A stretch of 64,000 nt of DNA from Pseudokineococcus lusitanus (GTDB taxonomy: Bacteria > Actinomycetota > Actinomycetes > Actinomycetales > Quadrisphaeraceae). Under the pieces are notes generated by a model. The model was not told the DNA's origin. It saw nothing but the letters and a program-made list of their open reading frames with translations, and searched no databases. Position numbers and translations under genes: made by a program. Location of the stretch: positions 124,001 to 188,000 of the forward strand of contig NZ_RJKN01000005.1 in assembly GCF_003751265.1 (NCBI RefSeq), given 5' to 3'. Below, in pieces: positions 14,082 to 23,422 of this stretch (position 1 is the stretch's first letter; the number at the start of each line of letters is the position of its first letter).

Positions 14082-15395
14082 TCAGGGGGTGTTGGCGCGG
14101 ACGTCGTTGACGACCGCCTGGACCGCCCGGCGGGCGGACAGCGGGGTGGCCGGGGACCAGAACTCGGCGTAGACGTGCTCGTCGAGCTGCTGGAGGTCGG
14201 ACCCCTCGCGCTCGCCGGCGACGTGGAGGTGGCTCATCCGCAGGCGGTAGGAGCTGTCGCGGTCGGGCACCGAGTCCTCGACGGCGACGGTGGTCGGGTC
14301 GACGTCGAACCACGTGGCGCCCGGCGCGAGCAGGTCCTGCAGGGCGAACCACGCCTCCTGCCCGCACGGCTGCGGGCACGGCTGCGTCTGCACCGCGCCG
14401 CCGGACTCCCCGTCGGGGGACACGCAGTCGTAGCGGACGACGGGCGGCCCGATGGCGGAGCGCTCGCACGTCCAGCCCTCGGGGACGCGGAAGGCGAAGG
14501 AGAGGTCGTCGGGCGCGACGAGCTCGGTCGCCGCGCCGGGCGGGAAGGACGGGCCGACGACGCCCGGGCCGAGCAGCAGCGGCGAGCCCTCCTCGCCGGG
14601 CGCCGGGTCCTCGCCGGGCTCGCCGAGGTCCGGGTCCTGCGTGGGGGCGTCCGACGGCGTGGGCGTCGGCGCGGGCTGCGACGGCTCGGGGCTCGGGGAC
14701 GGCTGCGGCTGCTGCGTCTGCCCGGGCGCGGGCACGGGCGTCTCGTCGCGCGGCTGGCACGCGACGGCGGCGAGCGCGAGCAGCGCCGCGAGCAGGAGGC
14801 CGCCGAGGACCGCGGTGAGCACCCAGGGGCGGCGGTCGCGCGGCCCGGACGTCGCGGGGGCGGCCGGCGCCGCCGCGGGGGCGGGGCGGGGGCCGCCGAC
14901 CCAGTGGGGGGAGAAGGCCGGCCCACGGCCGGCGTGCTGCCCGGGCAGGACGCTGCCCGGGACGAGCGGGGAGCGGGCCAGCGCCGCCGCGGTGCGGGTG
15001 TCGGACGCGCCGGTGGCCGCCCACGGCCACGGACCGTCGAGGGACGCGCCGAGGAGCCGGCCGTCGCGGCCGAGGCGGTCGACCTCGGCGCCGAAGCGGT
15101 CGCGCGCCGCGGCGTCGCCCGCCGGGCCCGCGCCGAGCGCGACGACCCGCACCGGCGCGCCGTCCGGCCCGTGCGCGGCGTAGACGGCGGCGACCTCGGG
15201 GGACGTGGCGGGCGGCGCGAGGTCCGGGCCGCGGCGGTCGTCCCCGGCGGCCGGGGCCGGCGGCTCGTCGCGCAGGCGGCCGACGACGGCGAAGGGCCCG
15301 AGCCGGGCGGGGTCGTGGGGCAGGAGGGGCAGCACGGGGCCGCCGGCGGGGTCGTCCCGGCCGGGACCGCCCCGCTGCTCGGGCTCGGCGCTCAC
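14082..15395 (-). CDS. Single-span membrane protein with kinase-like N-terminal remnant
   Basis: The 437-residue product starts with GTG at 15395. Residues 31-110 look like a decayed Ser/Thr-kinase N-lobe: RLGPFAVVGRL as a glycine-loop-like opening, then VAAVYAAHGPDGAPVRVVAL where the ATP-binding Lys would sit (no Lys), then RDRFGAEVDRL like helix C. No catalytic loop follows. A transmembrane helix spans about 191-212, followed by a Pro/Thr/Ser-rich spacer and an extracellular domain (about 285-437) with paired cysteines (TQPCPQPCGQ). Function unknown. It is divergent from the moxR operon, with 117 bp between the starts. Confidence 0.7.
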   Translation of the reverse strand: MSAEPEQRGGPGRDDPAGGPVLPLLPHDPARLGPFAVVGRLRDEPPAPAAGDDRRGPDLAPPATSPEVAAVYAAHGPDGAPVRVVALGAGPAGDAAARDRFGAEVDRLGRDGRLLGASLDGPWPWAATGASDTRTAAALARSPLVPGSVLPGQHAGRGPAFSPHWVGGPRPAPAAAPAAPATSGPRDRRPWVLTAVLGGLLLAALLALAAVACQPRDETPVPAPGQTQQPQPSPSPEPSQPAPTPTPSDAPTQDPDLGEPGEDPAPGEEGSPLLLGPGVVGPSFPPGAATELVAPDDLSFAFRVPEGWTCERSAIGPPVVRYDCVSPDGESGGAVQTQPCPQPCGQEAWFALQDLLAPGATWFDVDPTTVAVEDSVPDRDSSYRLRMSHLHVAGEREGSDLQQLDEHVYAEFWSPATPLSARRAVQAVVNDVRANTP

Positions 15396-15512
15396 CGCGC
15401 CATGAGACCACAGCGCCCGGGGGCGCACCGGTCCTCGGGGAGGGGCTCCGCCGTCCGGCCCCGCGGCGCGCTCGCCCACCCGACGCCCGGGGGGCAGTGG
15501 TGTGATGGGCCG

Positions 15513-16601
15513 GTGCCGACCGCCGAGCCCGACCCGACCGGCCCGCCCCCCGCCGTCGCCCCGGCCGTCCCGCCCGCCGGGAGCCCCGGGGACCGCACGA
15601 CCGACGACCTCGCGCACGCCGTCGCCGAGGCCCGGCGGGTCGTCGTCGGGCAGCGGCAGATGGTCGAGCGCGTCGTCGTGGCCGTCCTCGCGCGCGGGCA
15701 CGTCCTGCTCGAGGGGGTGCCCGGGACGGCCAAGACCCTCGCCGCGCGGACGCTGGCCACGGTGCTGGGCGGCAGCTTCGCCCGCGTGCAGTTCACCCCC
15801 GACCTCGTGCCGTCGGACATCGTCGGCACGCGGATCTGGTCGCCGGCCACCGAGCGCTTCAGCGTCGAGCTCGGCCCCGTCTTCACCAACGTGGTCCTCG
15901 CCGACGAGGTGAACCGCGCGCCGGCCAAGGTGCAGGCCGCGATGCTCGAGCTCATGGGGGAGCGGCAGGTCTCCCTCGCCGGGACGACGCACGCCGTCCC
16001 GGCGCCCTTCACCGTCATCGCCACGCAGAACCCCGTCGAGTCCGAGGGCGTCTACCCGCTGCCCGAGGCGCAGCGCGACCGCTTCCTCCTCCAGGTCGTC
16101 GTCCCCCTGCCGGGCGCCGCCGACGAGGCGGAGATCCTCCGGCGGATGAGCGTCGACCCGCCGCGGGCGCACGCCGTCCTCGACCCGGAGCGCGTCCTCG
16201 CGCTGCAGGCCGCCGCCGACGCCGTCTACGTCCACCCCCTCGTCACCGACTACGTCGTGCGCCTCGTCATGGCCACGCGGCAGCCCGCCGCGTACGGGGC
16301 GCCCGACGTCGCGCCGCTGCTCGAGGCCGGCGCGAGCCCCCGGGCCTCGCTCGGGCTCCTCGCCGCGGCGCGCGCGCTCGCGCTCGTCCGCGGGCGCGAC
16401 CACGTCCTGCCCGACGACGTCCGCGAGCTCGCCGTCGAGGTCGTCGCCCACCGCCTCGTGCTGAGCCTCGACGCGCTCGCCGACGGGGTGGAGGCGGCCG
16501 ACGTCGTCGCCCGCCTCGTCGCCGCCGTGCCGCCGCCGGTGCCGACGGGCGGCCCGGGCGAGGGCGCCGGCGGCCGCGACCGCCCGGGGGCCGGCGGGTG
16601 A
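15513..16601 (+). CDS. moxR: MoxR-family AAA+ ATPase
   Basis: The 362-residue protein has Walker A GVPGTAKT at about residue 68, Walker B VVLADEVNRAP at about 127, sensor-1 VIATQNPVE and the MoxR hallmark GVYPLPEAQRDRF. MoxR ATPases act as chaperones that assemble or activate partners carrying VWA domains, and both partner types follow in this operon. The GTG at 15513 opens a Pro-rich N-terminal tail. It overlaps the DUF58 gene by 4 bp, so all four genes (moxR, DUF58, VWA, ThrE) should be cotranscribed. Confidence 0.95.
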   Translation: MPTAEPDPTGPPPAVAPAVPPAGSPGDRTTDDLAHAVAEARRVVVGQRQMVERVVVAVLARGHVLLEGVPGTAKTLAARTLATVLGGSFARVQFTPDLVPSDIVGTRIWSPATERFSVELGPVFTNVVLADEVNRAPAKVQAAMLELMGERQVSLAGTTHAVPAPFTVIATQNPVESEGVYPLPEAQRDRFLLQVVVPLPGAADEAEILRRMSVDPPRAHAVLDPERVLALQAAADAVYVHPLVTDYVVRLVMATRQPAAYGAPDVAPLLEAGASPRASLGLLAAARALALVRGRDHVLPDDVRELAVEVVAHRLVLSLDALADGVEAADVVARLVAAVPPPVPTGGPGEGAGGRDRPGAGG

Positions 16602-17662
16602 GCCCGACCGCCACCCGCCCGGCGGCCGGGCTCGACGAGCGGGCCGCCGGCACCGCCACCGCCGTCCTCGGGCGCGCGCGGGCCCTGCGCGGGCTCGACC
16701 TCGCCGTCGTCCGGCGGCTCGAGGGATTCCTGCGCGGCGAGCACCTCGGCGTGCGCACCGGCCCGGGCAGCGAGCCGGCCGACAGCCGCCCGTACCGGCC
16801 CGGCGAGGACGACGTGCGCTGGATGGACTGGCCCCTGACGGCCCGCGCCGGCGAGCCGCACGTGCGCGAGGTCGTCGCCGACCGCGAGCTCGAGACGTGG
16901 GTCCTCGTCGACCTCACGCCCTCGATGGCCTTCGGGACGACGACGACGGACAAGCGCCGCCTCGCCGTGACGGCGGCCGCGGTGGTCGGCCACCTCACGA
17001 CCCGGCTCGGCGACCGCTTCGGCGCCTGGGTGCTCGACGAGCGGGGCGTGCTGCGCCGCCCGTCGCGGACCGGGCGCACGGCGCTGCACGCCGCGCTGCG
17101 CGAGCTGGCGGGCTCGGCGCTCGCCGACCCGCCGCCCGTGCCCGGGCCCCCGCCGCGGGGGCGGGGGCGACGCGCGGCCGAGCCCGCGTCGTCGCCCGCC
17201 GCGCCCGACCTCGCCGGCGCCCTCGAGCGGCTCGGCGCCGCCCACCGGCGCCGCGGCCTGCGGGTCGTCGTCTCCGACTTCCTCGACGGCGGCGGCGACG
17301 ACCCGGCCGCCCCGCTGCCGTGGGAGCGCGCCCTGCGGCGGCTGTCGGCCCGCCACCAGGTCGTCGCCGTCGAGGTCGTCGACCGCCGCGAGCGCGAGCT
17401 GCCCGACGTCGGCGTCGTCGAGCTCGTGGACCCCGAGTCCGGCGAGGTCGTCGAGGTGGACACCGGCCGCGCCGCCGTCCGCGAGGCCTTCGCCGCCGCG
17501 GGCGCGGCCCACGGCGCGCGGGTCGGCGCGGCCCTGCGCCGCTGCGGCGCCGCGCACCTCGTCCTCGCCACCGACGAGGACTGGGTGGCCTCCACGGCCC
17601 GCTTCGTCCTCGCCCAGCGGCGCACCGCGCGGGCCGTCGACCGGATGGCGGGCCGGGCGTGA
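16598..17662 (+). CDS. DUF58 domain protein (MoxR partner)
   Basis: The 354-residue protein carries the DUF58 signature in DSRPYRPGEDDVRWMDWPLTAR and a VWA-like region starting LVDLTPSMAFG, where one MIDAS serine is replaced (DLTPS). It has no transmembrane helices, so this is the short soluble form. DUF58 proteins are regular companions of MoxR ATPases and are thought to be folded or activated by them; the substrate is unknown. A GTG start overlaps the moxR stop (GTGA), and its own stop overlaps the next GTG. Confidence 0.9.
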   Translation: MSPTATRPAAGLDERAAGTATAVLGRARALRGLDLAVVRRLEGFLRGEHLGVRTGPGSEPADSRPYRPGEDDVRWMDWPLTARAGEPHVREVVADRELETWVLVDLTPSMAFGTTTTDKRRLAVTAAAVVGHLTTRLGDRFGAWVLDERGVLRRPSRTGRTALHAALRELAGSALADPPPVPGPPPRGRGRRAAEPASSPAAPDLAGALERLGAAHRRRGLRVVVSDFLDGGGDDPAAPLPWERALRRLSARHQVVAVEVVDRRERELPDVGVVELVDPESGEVVEVDTGRAAVREAFAAAGAAHGARVGAALRRCGAAHLVLATDEDWVASTARFVLAQRRTARAVDRMAGRA

Positions 17663-18654
17663 GCGCCGGCGACCCGGGCCTCCTCGGCGGCCTCGTCACC
17701 GGCTTCCTCGCGCCGGCCCGGCTCTGGCTCCTGCTCCTCGTGCCCGCGCTGGCGGCGGGGCACGTCCTGTCCGCCCGCCGCCGCCGCGCGGCGGCGCTGC
17801 GCTTCTCCGCGGTCCCCGTGCTGCGGGCCGTCGCGCCCCGCCGGGGCGGCTGGCGGCGCGCCGTCGTCCCGGTGCTCCTGCTGGCCGGGGTGGCGGCGGC
17901 CGTCGTCGGCGTCGCCCGGCCCGTGGGCCAGGTGGAGGTGCCGCGGGAGCGGGCCACCGTCGTCCTCGCCGTCGACGTGTCGATCTCCATGCGCGCCACG
18001 GACGTCCAGCCGGACCGCCTCACCGCCGCGCAGGAGTCGGCGCGCCGCTTCGTCGCCGGGCTGCCGCCGCGCTTCAACGTCGGCCTCGTCGCCTTCGCCG
18101 GGTCGGGGCAGGTGCTCGTGCCGCCGACGACGGACCGCAGCCTCGTCGCCCGCGGGATCGACGGGCTCGAGCTGACCTCGTACACCGGGATCGGCGAGGG
18201 GCTCTACACCGCGCTGTCCGCCGTCCAGCAGGCCCCGCCGGACCCCGACGACCCGGACGCGCCGGTCCCGGCCGCCGTCGTCCTGCTCTCGGACGGCGAG
18301 ACGACGGTGGGCCGCACCAACGAGGACGCGGCCGCGGCCGCCGTCGAGGCCGGCGTGCCGGTCTCCACCATCGCCTTCGGCACGCCCGGCGGGATCATCG
18401 TCCAGGACGGCGTCCCCACCCCCGTGCCCGTCAACGAGGCCGAGCTGGCCGCCATCGCCGGGGCGACGGGCGGGCAGGCCTACGAGGCGGAGTCCGCCGG
18501 CGAGCTCGACGCCGTCTACGCCGACATCGGCTCGTCGATCGGCACGGTCCTCGAGGAGGAGGAGACGACGGCGCGGTGGACGGCGCTGGCCCTGGCGCTC
18601 GTCGTCGCGGCGGCCGTCGGGTCGCTCCTGCGCTCCGGCCGGCTGTCGTCGTGA
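17659..18654 (+). CDS. Membrane-anchored VWA domain protein (BatA-like)
   Basis: The 331-residue protein has two N-terminal transmembrane helices (about residues 12-35 and 68-90), a VWA domain with an intact MIDAS (DVSIS at about 107, a Thr in SYTGIGEG, and SDGE), and a C-terminal helix (about 302-322). This is the BatA/Aerotolerance arrangement, in which the metal-binding domain faces outside. It should be the surface or membrane target of the MoxR chaperone encoded upstream. The GTG start overlaps the DUF58 stop by 4 bp. Confidence 0.9.
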   Translation: MSAGDPGLLGGLVTGFLAPARLWLLLLVPALAAGHVLSARRRRAAALRFSAVPVLRAVAPRRGGWRRAVVPVLLLAGVAAAVVGVARPVGQVEVPRERATVVLAVDVSISMRATDVQPDRLTAAQESARRFVAGLPPRFNVGLVAFAGSGQVLVPPTTDRSLVARGIDGLELTSYTGIGEGLYTALSAVQQAPPDPDDPDAPVPAAVVLLSDGETTVGRTNEDAAAAAVEAGVPVSTIAFGTPGGIIVQDGVPTPVPVNEAELAAIAGATGGQAYEAESAGELDAVYADIGSSIGTVLEEEETTARWTALALALVVAAAVGSLLRSGRLSS

Positions 18655-20222
18655 GCGTCGTCCCGCCGGCGCCCGCGACCCCGCCGACGGGCGTGCCCGC
18701 CGTCGAGCCGCTGAGCACGGCCACCGCCACCGGGGCGGTGGCGGCCGCCCGCCAGCGCTCGGGCGGACGGCCCCGCACGGCCGGCTGGCGCCGCGTCATC
18801 GGCACCGAGGAGCAGACCCGGCAGCTGCCCGTCGTCGAGCGGCTGCGGGGGACGCCCTTCGCCGCGCCGCACCGGATGGCCGCGCCGGCCGACGCCTCGG
18901 ACGCCCGGGCGTCGCTGGACCTCCTCGTCCGGCTCGCCGTCCTCCTGCTGCGCTCCGGCGCGGGCATGGCGGAGGCCGAGTCGTCCGTCGTCGCCGCGGC
19001 CATCGCGCTCGGCCTCGACGACGAGCGGCTCGACGTCGACATCACGTGGTCGTCGGTGACGCTCGGGTACGACCCCGTCGACGGCCCGCCGGTCGCGCGG
19101 CTGCAGGTGGTGCGGACGTCCGGCACGGAGTTCGCGCGCCTGTCGGCCGCGCACGCCCTCGTGCTGGACCTCGTCGACGGGCGCGTCGACCGCGCGGACC
19201 TCTCCCTGCGGATGTCGCAGGTCGAGCGCGCCGCGCGGCCCTACCGACGCTCGATCGTCCGCGTCGCGTGGGGGCTGCTCGCCGTCGCCGTGGCGGCGCG
19301 GCTCGGTGGTGGGCCGCTCGCCCTCGTCGCCGCCTTCGGCATGGCCGTGGCGGTCGACGCCGGCGCCCGCGCGATGTCGCGGGCCGGGGCGGCGAGCTTC
19401 TTCGTCGTGGCCGCCGGCGCGTTCGTCGCCGGGGCGCTGTCGTCCGGCGTCACCCTCGTCACCGAGGCGCTCACCGACGTCGTGCCGCCGGGCCTGCTGG
19501 GCGCCGCCCCGTCCGCCGCGCTCGTCGTCGCGAGCGGCATCGTCGTCCTGCTGCCCGGCGGTGCCCTCGTCGCGGCCGTCGAGGACGCGCTCGACGGGTT
19601 CCCCGTCACGGCCGCGGCGCGTCTCGTCACGGTGCTCATGACCACGGCCGCCATCGCGGGCGGCGTCGTCCTGTCCATCGAGCTGACGCGGCGGGCCGGC
19701 CTGCCGGGCGTGGACCCGGCCGCCGCGGGCGCCGCGGTGGGCGGTGCCCTCACCCCGACCTGGGTGGCGCTCGTCGCGACGGCGCTGGGCGCGGGCGCAG
19801 CGGCCGTGGCCTACCGGACGCCGCCGCGGCTGCTCGTCGTCACGGCCGTCGCGGCCGTCCTCGGCACGGGCGTCCAGGTGCTCGTCTCTGACTCCGAGGG
19901 CGCCCGCGCCTTCGGGACGCTCGCCGCGGCCGCCGTCGTCGGGGCCGTCGGCCGGGTGGCGGCGCTGCGCCGCCGCGCCACGCCGCTGGCCGTCGTCGTG
20001 CCGGGCACGATCATGCTGCTGCCCGGGCTGACCTTCTACACCGCGCTCGTCGAGCTGACCGGCGGCACGGTCGTCACCGGGCTGGTCCTGCTCGGCGAGG
20101 CCGTGGCCATCGCCCTCGGCATCGGTGCGGGCGTGGCGCTCGGCGACGCCGTGGCCGCGCCGGTCGAGCGGGGGCTCGACCAGGTGGGCCGCCGCCGGCG
20201 GCAGGCCGCGCTGCGGAGCTGA
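18651..20222 (+). CDS. ThrE-family threonine/serine exporter
   Basis: The 523-residue protein has an about 85-residue N-terminal extension, then the ThrE cytosolic domain (LLVRLAVLLLRSGAGMAEAESSV, WSSVTLGYDPVDG) and about ten transmembrane helices, with the second half carrying PGTIMLLPGLTFYTA typical of the exporter family. It covers both halves of the family in one chain, like Corynebacterium ThrE, and should export small neutral amino acids driven by ion gradients. The GTG overlaps the VWA stop (GTGA), so it is coupled to the MoxR operon, although a functional link is not evident. Confidence 0.88.
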   Translation: MSVVPPAPATPPTGVPAVEPLSTATATGAVAAARQRSGGRPRTAGWRRVIGTEEQTRQLPVVERLRGTPFAAPHRMAAPADASDARASLDLLVRLAVLLLRSGAGMAEAESSVVAAAIALGLDDERLDVDITWSSVTLGYDPVDGPPVARLQVVRTSGTEFARLSAAHALVLDLVDGRVDRADLSLRMSQVERAARPYRRSIVRVAWGLLAVAVAARLGGGPLALVAAFGMAVAVDAGARAMSRAGAASFFVVAAGAFVAGALSSGVTLVTEALTDVVPPGLLGAAPSAALVVASGIVVLLPGGALVAAVEDALDGFPVTAAARLVTVLMTTAAIAGGVVLSIELTRRAGLPGVDPAAAGAAVGGALTPTWVALVATALGAGAAAVAYRTPPRLLVVTAVAAVLGTGVQVLVSDSEGARAFGTLAAAAVVGAVGRVAALRRRATPLAVVVPGTIMLLPGLTFYTALVELTGGTVVTGLVLLGEAVAIALGIGAGVALGDAVAAPVERGLDQVGRRRRQAALRS

Positions 20223-20246
20223 CCCGCCGCCCGGTGCCGCGCCGGC

Positions 20247-20627
20247 TCAGGGACGGCCCGCGCCGTCCCCGGCCGGTGCCCCGGCGTCGTCGTCCGTGCG
20301 CGGCAGCCCCACCTCGTCGTGGTGGGTGAGGGGGGACAGCGGCGCCCCGGACAGCCGGGCCGCCTGCCCCACCTCGTAGCCGGCGATGGGCACGGTGAAG
20401 AGCTGCAGCGCGACGGCCACGACGAGGGTCAGCACGGAGCCGACCTCGGGAGCCAGGGCCAGGCCGCCGAGGAGGACGAGCACCAGGCCCAGCGCCGCGG
20501 CCTTCGTCACGGCGTTGGCGCGCGTGTAGACGTCCGGCAGCCGGAGGAGGCCGAGGGCGGCGACCCCCACGAGGAGGGCGCCGACGACGAGCAGCACGAG
20601 CCCGACGACGACGGTGACGCCGCTCAC
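20247..20627 (-). CDS. mnhG: Mrp antiporter subunit G
   Basis: The 126-residue protein has three transmembrane helices and the MnhG signature GLLRLPDVYTRANAVTKAAALG. It is the last gene of the Mrp operon and overlaps mnhF by 4 bp. The C-terminal tail is about 25 residues of acidic low complexity. Mrp complexes exchange Na+ (or K+) for protons across the cytoplasmic membrane and need all subunits. Confidence 0.92.
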   Translation of the reverse strand: MSGVTVVVGLVLLVVGALLVGVAALGLLRLPDVYTRANAVTKAAALGLVLVLLGGLALAPEVGSVLTLVVAVALQLFTVPIAGYEVGQAARLSGAPLSPLTHHDEVGLPRTDDDAGAPAGDGAGRP

Positions 20628-20953
20628 GACGCGCCCCGTCCGCGGCCGGCGACGAGCCGCGCCAGGACGACCGTGCTGAGGAAGCCGACCAGCGTGGCCA
20701 CGAGGACGAGGTCGAGGAGCGCGGGCTGGCGCAGCCGGACCGCCAGCAGGACGACCGAGACGACGACGACGACGAAGCCGAGGTCGACGGCCAGCACCCG
20801 GTCGGCGTCGGTGGGCCCGCGGACGACGCGCCACGTCGCCACGAGCAGCGAGGCCGCCATGAGCACGAGCAGCGCGCCGACGACCACGTCCACGACGGCG
20901 GGCAGGACGCCGCTCCCCGCGGCCGCTGCGGCGAGCAGCCCCGCGCCCGTCAC
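20624..20953 (-). CDS. mnhF: Mrp antiporter subunit F
   Basis: The 109-residue protein has three helices and the MnhF motif RGPTDADRVLAVD, which lies in the first loop of all MnhF/MrpF proteins. The GTG start overlaps the mnhE stop by 4 bp and its stop overlaps mnhG. The intact motif and normal length argue for a functional subunit. Confidence 0.92.
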   Translation of the reverse strand: MTGAGLLAAAAAGSGVLPAVVDVVVGALLVLMAASLLVATWRVVRGPTDADRVLAVDLGFVVVVVSVVLLAVRLRQPALLDLVLVATLVGFLSTVVLARLVAGRGRGAS

Positions 20954-21441
20954 CGCGGGGTCCCGGCGTCCGGGGCCGCCGGCGTGCGGCGGCCGCGGCG
21001 GCGGAAGGCGTCGAGCATCCGGTCCTCCAGCTCCACGAGCTCGGCGAGGGCCGCGCCCGCGTCCGGCGCGTCCATGACGTGCACGGCGATCTCCGCCCGC
21101 CCGGCCGCGCGGGCCGCCACGGACCCGCGGGTCCCGGCCGGCCGCCGCTCGCGGGTCCGCACGGCGCGGCCGGTCCGGGCCGCGCGGTCGTCGGCGTGGT
21201 CGTCGGTGCCGACGACGAGCGAGCCGGGCGTGAGCCCCACGAGCGCCACGAAGGAGGCCACCTCGAGATCCGTGCGGCAGCGCAGGCGGTGGCGGACGAC
21301 GGCGGGCCGCACGCCCGTCCCGGGGGTGACGACCTCCCGGACCACCTCGACGCTGGCGCGGACGAAGCGGCCGAGGTACCAGCCGAGGAACCGCGCCACC
21401 CGCAGCGGCCGCGGCCCGGCCACGCGGACCGGCGCGCTCAC
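20950..21441 (-). CDS. mnhE: Mrp antiporter subunit E
   Basis: The 163-residue protein matches MnhE: a membrane-proximal region RFVRASVEVVREVVTPG and the conserved SFVALVGLTPGSLVV, followed by a cytosolic domain ending EIAVHVMDAP. Compared with usual MnhE proteins, the N-terminal hydrophobic helices are short, so a slightly truncated membrane part is possible. There are 4-bp overlaps on both sides. Confidence 0.85.
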   Translation of the reverse strand: MSAPVRVAGPRPLRVARFLGWYLGRFVRASVEVVREVVTPGTGVRPAVVRHRLRCRTDLEVASFVALVGLTPGSLVVGTDDHADDRAARTGRAVRTRERRPAGTRGSVAARAAGRAEIAVHVMDAPDAGAALAELVELEDRMLDAFRRRGRRTPAAPDAGTPR

Positions 21442-23003
21442 GGCCGGCCCCCCGCGACGGGCGTGGCACCGGCCGGGTCGGCGAGGACGGCGGCTACCCA
21501 CGCGGAGGGGTCGGCCAGCGCCGCGCCCGCCGCGTCCGCCACCGCGAGCAGCGGCTGCGCCCCGACGCCGAGCACGAGGGCGAGGACGCCGAGGACCAGC
21601 GGCGGTCCGACGAGCGCGGCGCGGCGGCCGCGCTCGGCGGCCGTCGGGGCGGGGGGCAGGCCCTGGGCGCCGCTGACGGCCGGGACGGCCGCCGGCTCGG
21701 CCGGTGCTCCCCAGAAGACGCCGTTCCACAGCTTGAGCATGGAGACGAGCGTGAGGAGGCTCACGCCCGCCAGCACGCCGACCGTGACCCAGGCGCCCGC
21801 GTCGGCCGCCGCGAGGACGAGCGCGTACTTGGCGACGAAGCCGGACGTCGGCGGGAGCCCCACGAGGGCGGCGGCGGAGAGGGCGAAGGCGACGGCGAGC
21901 ACGGGCTCCCGGCGGGCCAGGCCTCCCAGCCGGTCGAGCCGGTCCGTGCCGTGCCGCGTCTCGAGGACGCCGGAGACCATGAGCAGCGCCGCCTTGACGA
22001 GGACGTACTGGACGAGGAAGAGCACCAGCGCGGAGAGACCGGCCGTCGTCGCGAGGCCGACGCCGACGAGCAGGTAGCCGACCTGGCTGACCATGTGCGA
22101 CGTCAGCACCGCCCGGACGCCCTTCTCGCCGACGGCGAGCAGCACCCCGACGACCGTGCTGAGCAGCGCCACGGCGAGGACGACGGCGGGCACGGCCGAG
22201 CCCTCGGGCACGAGGAGCGCGTCGAGGCGCACGAGGACGACGAGCCCCGTCTTCGTCAGCAGCCCGGAGAAGATCGCCACGACGGCCGGCCCGGCGACGG
22301 CGTAGCTGCGGGGGAGCCACCCGTGCAGCGGGACGACGGCGCACTTGACGCCCATCGAGAGCAGGAGGAGCCACGTCGCCACCTCGAGCGACGGGGTGCT
22401 CGGCGCCCGCGCGACGACGCCGAGCTGCACGGCGCCCGTCGCGGCGTAGACGAGGCCGATGCCGACGAGGAAGACGGTCGAGGCGAGGAGGTTCACCGCC
22501 ACGTACAGCCGCGCCGCGGCGAGCCGGGCGCGGGTGCGCCGTCGGCCGACGAGCAGGAGCACGTAGCTCGGCACGAGCATCGTCTCGACGAAGACGAAGA
22601 GCGTGAAGAGGTCCGCGGTGAGCAGGGCGCCGTGGACGCCCGCGGTCATGACGAGGACGAGCGGGACGAGGGGGGCGGGCACGTCCTCGCCGGTGCCGGC
22701 GGCGTGGACGAGGCCGGCCAGCACGACCACGGCCACGACGAGGAGGACGACCGCCGCGAGCGGGTCGGCGGCGAGGGCGATGCCGAGGCCCGGGCGCCAG
22801 CCGCCCACCTGGACGACGGGCACGTCGCCCCGCAGCGTCACGAGGAGCAGCAGGAGCGCGGTGACGGCGACGACGGCGCTCGTGCCCACCCCGGCCCAGC
22901 GCGCGAGCGCCACCGGCCCCCGGCCGGAGGTCCCGCGCAGCGCGAGCAGGAGCCCCGCCACGAGCAGCGGCAGGAGGACGGGGACGAGCAGCAGCGCGCT
23001 CAC
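21438..23003 (-). CDS. mnhD: Mrp antiporter subunit D
   Basis: The 521-residue, 14-helix protein belongs to the proton-pumping subunit family of complex I (NuoM/N-like). Key acidic and basic positions are visible: Glu in FVFVETMLVPSYVLL, Lys in MGVKCAVVPLHGWLP, and Lys in FLVQYVLVKAALLM. It should carry one of the two proton channels of the Mrp complex. GTG start, with 4-bp overlaps with mnhC and mnhE. Confidence 0.94.
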   Translation of the reverse strand: MSALLLVPVLLPLLVAGLLLALRGTSGRGPVALARWAGVGTSAVVAVTALLLLLVTLRGDVPVVQVGGWRPGLGIALAADPLAAVVLLVVAVVVLAGLVHAAGTGEDVPAPLVPLVLVMTAGVHGALLTADLFTLFVFVETMLVPSYVLLLVGRRRTRARLAAARLYVAVNLLASTVFLVGIGLVYAATGAVQLGVVARAPSTPSLEVATWLLLLSMGVKCAVVPLHGWLPRSYAVAGPAVVAIFSGLLTKTGLVVLVRLDALLVPEGSAVPAVVLAVALLSTVVGVLLAVGEKGVRAVLTSHMVSQVGYLLVGVGLATTAGLSALVLFLVQYVLVKAALLMVSGVLETRHGTDRLDRLGGLARREPVLAVAFALSAAALVGLPPTSGFVAKYALVLAAADAGAWVTVGVLAGVSLLTLVSMLKLWNGVFWGAPAEPAAVPAVSGAQGLPPAPTAAERGRRAALVGPPLVLGVLALVLGVGAQPLLAVADAAGAALADPSAWVAAVLADPAGATPVAGGRP

Positions 23004-23422
23004 CGCGGGCCCCCCGCGCCCTCGGGGCCGGCGTGGCCGGCGGCGTCGCCGTGCGCCGTGGGCGGCAGGGCCTCGGCGTCCGGCCCGCCGAGCCGGGCCT
23101 CGACGGCGGCGTCCTCCTCGTCGTCCGCGGCGGCGGAGCCCTCGGCGCGCAGCACGCCGAGCAGGTGCACCGTGATGGCGAAGGCGATGACGACCGCGGT
23201 GAGGACGAAGGCGTGCGGCAGCGGGTCGGCGAAGGACCCCCCGCCCGCGGCCGGACGGCCCACGAGGGGCACGGCCCGGCCGCCGCCCCCGGCCGACAGG
23301 ACGAGGACGCTCGCGGCGTGGCCGAGCAGGACGAAGCCGACGACGAGGCGCAGCGCCCCGCGGCGCAGGACGAGGACGGTGCCCGCGCCCGCGAGGAGGG
23401 CGACGAGGACGGCGGTGCTCAC
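23000..23422 (-). CDS. mnhC: Mrp antiporter subunit C
   Basis: The 140-residue protein is NuoK-like, with three helices and the family stretch [21 protein letters not shown]. It has an acidic C-terminal tail of about 50 residues that is longer than usual. The GTG start overlaps the mnhAB stop by 4 bp. Confidence 0.92.
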   Translation of the reverse strand: MSTAVLVALLAGAGTVLVLRRGALRLVVGFVLLGHAASVLVLSAGGGGRAVPLVGRPAAGGGSFADPLPHAFVLTAVVIAFAITVHLLGVLRAEGSAAADDEEDAAVEARLGGPDAEALPPTAHGDAAGHAGPEGAGGPR

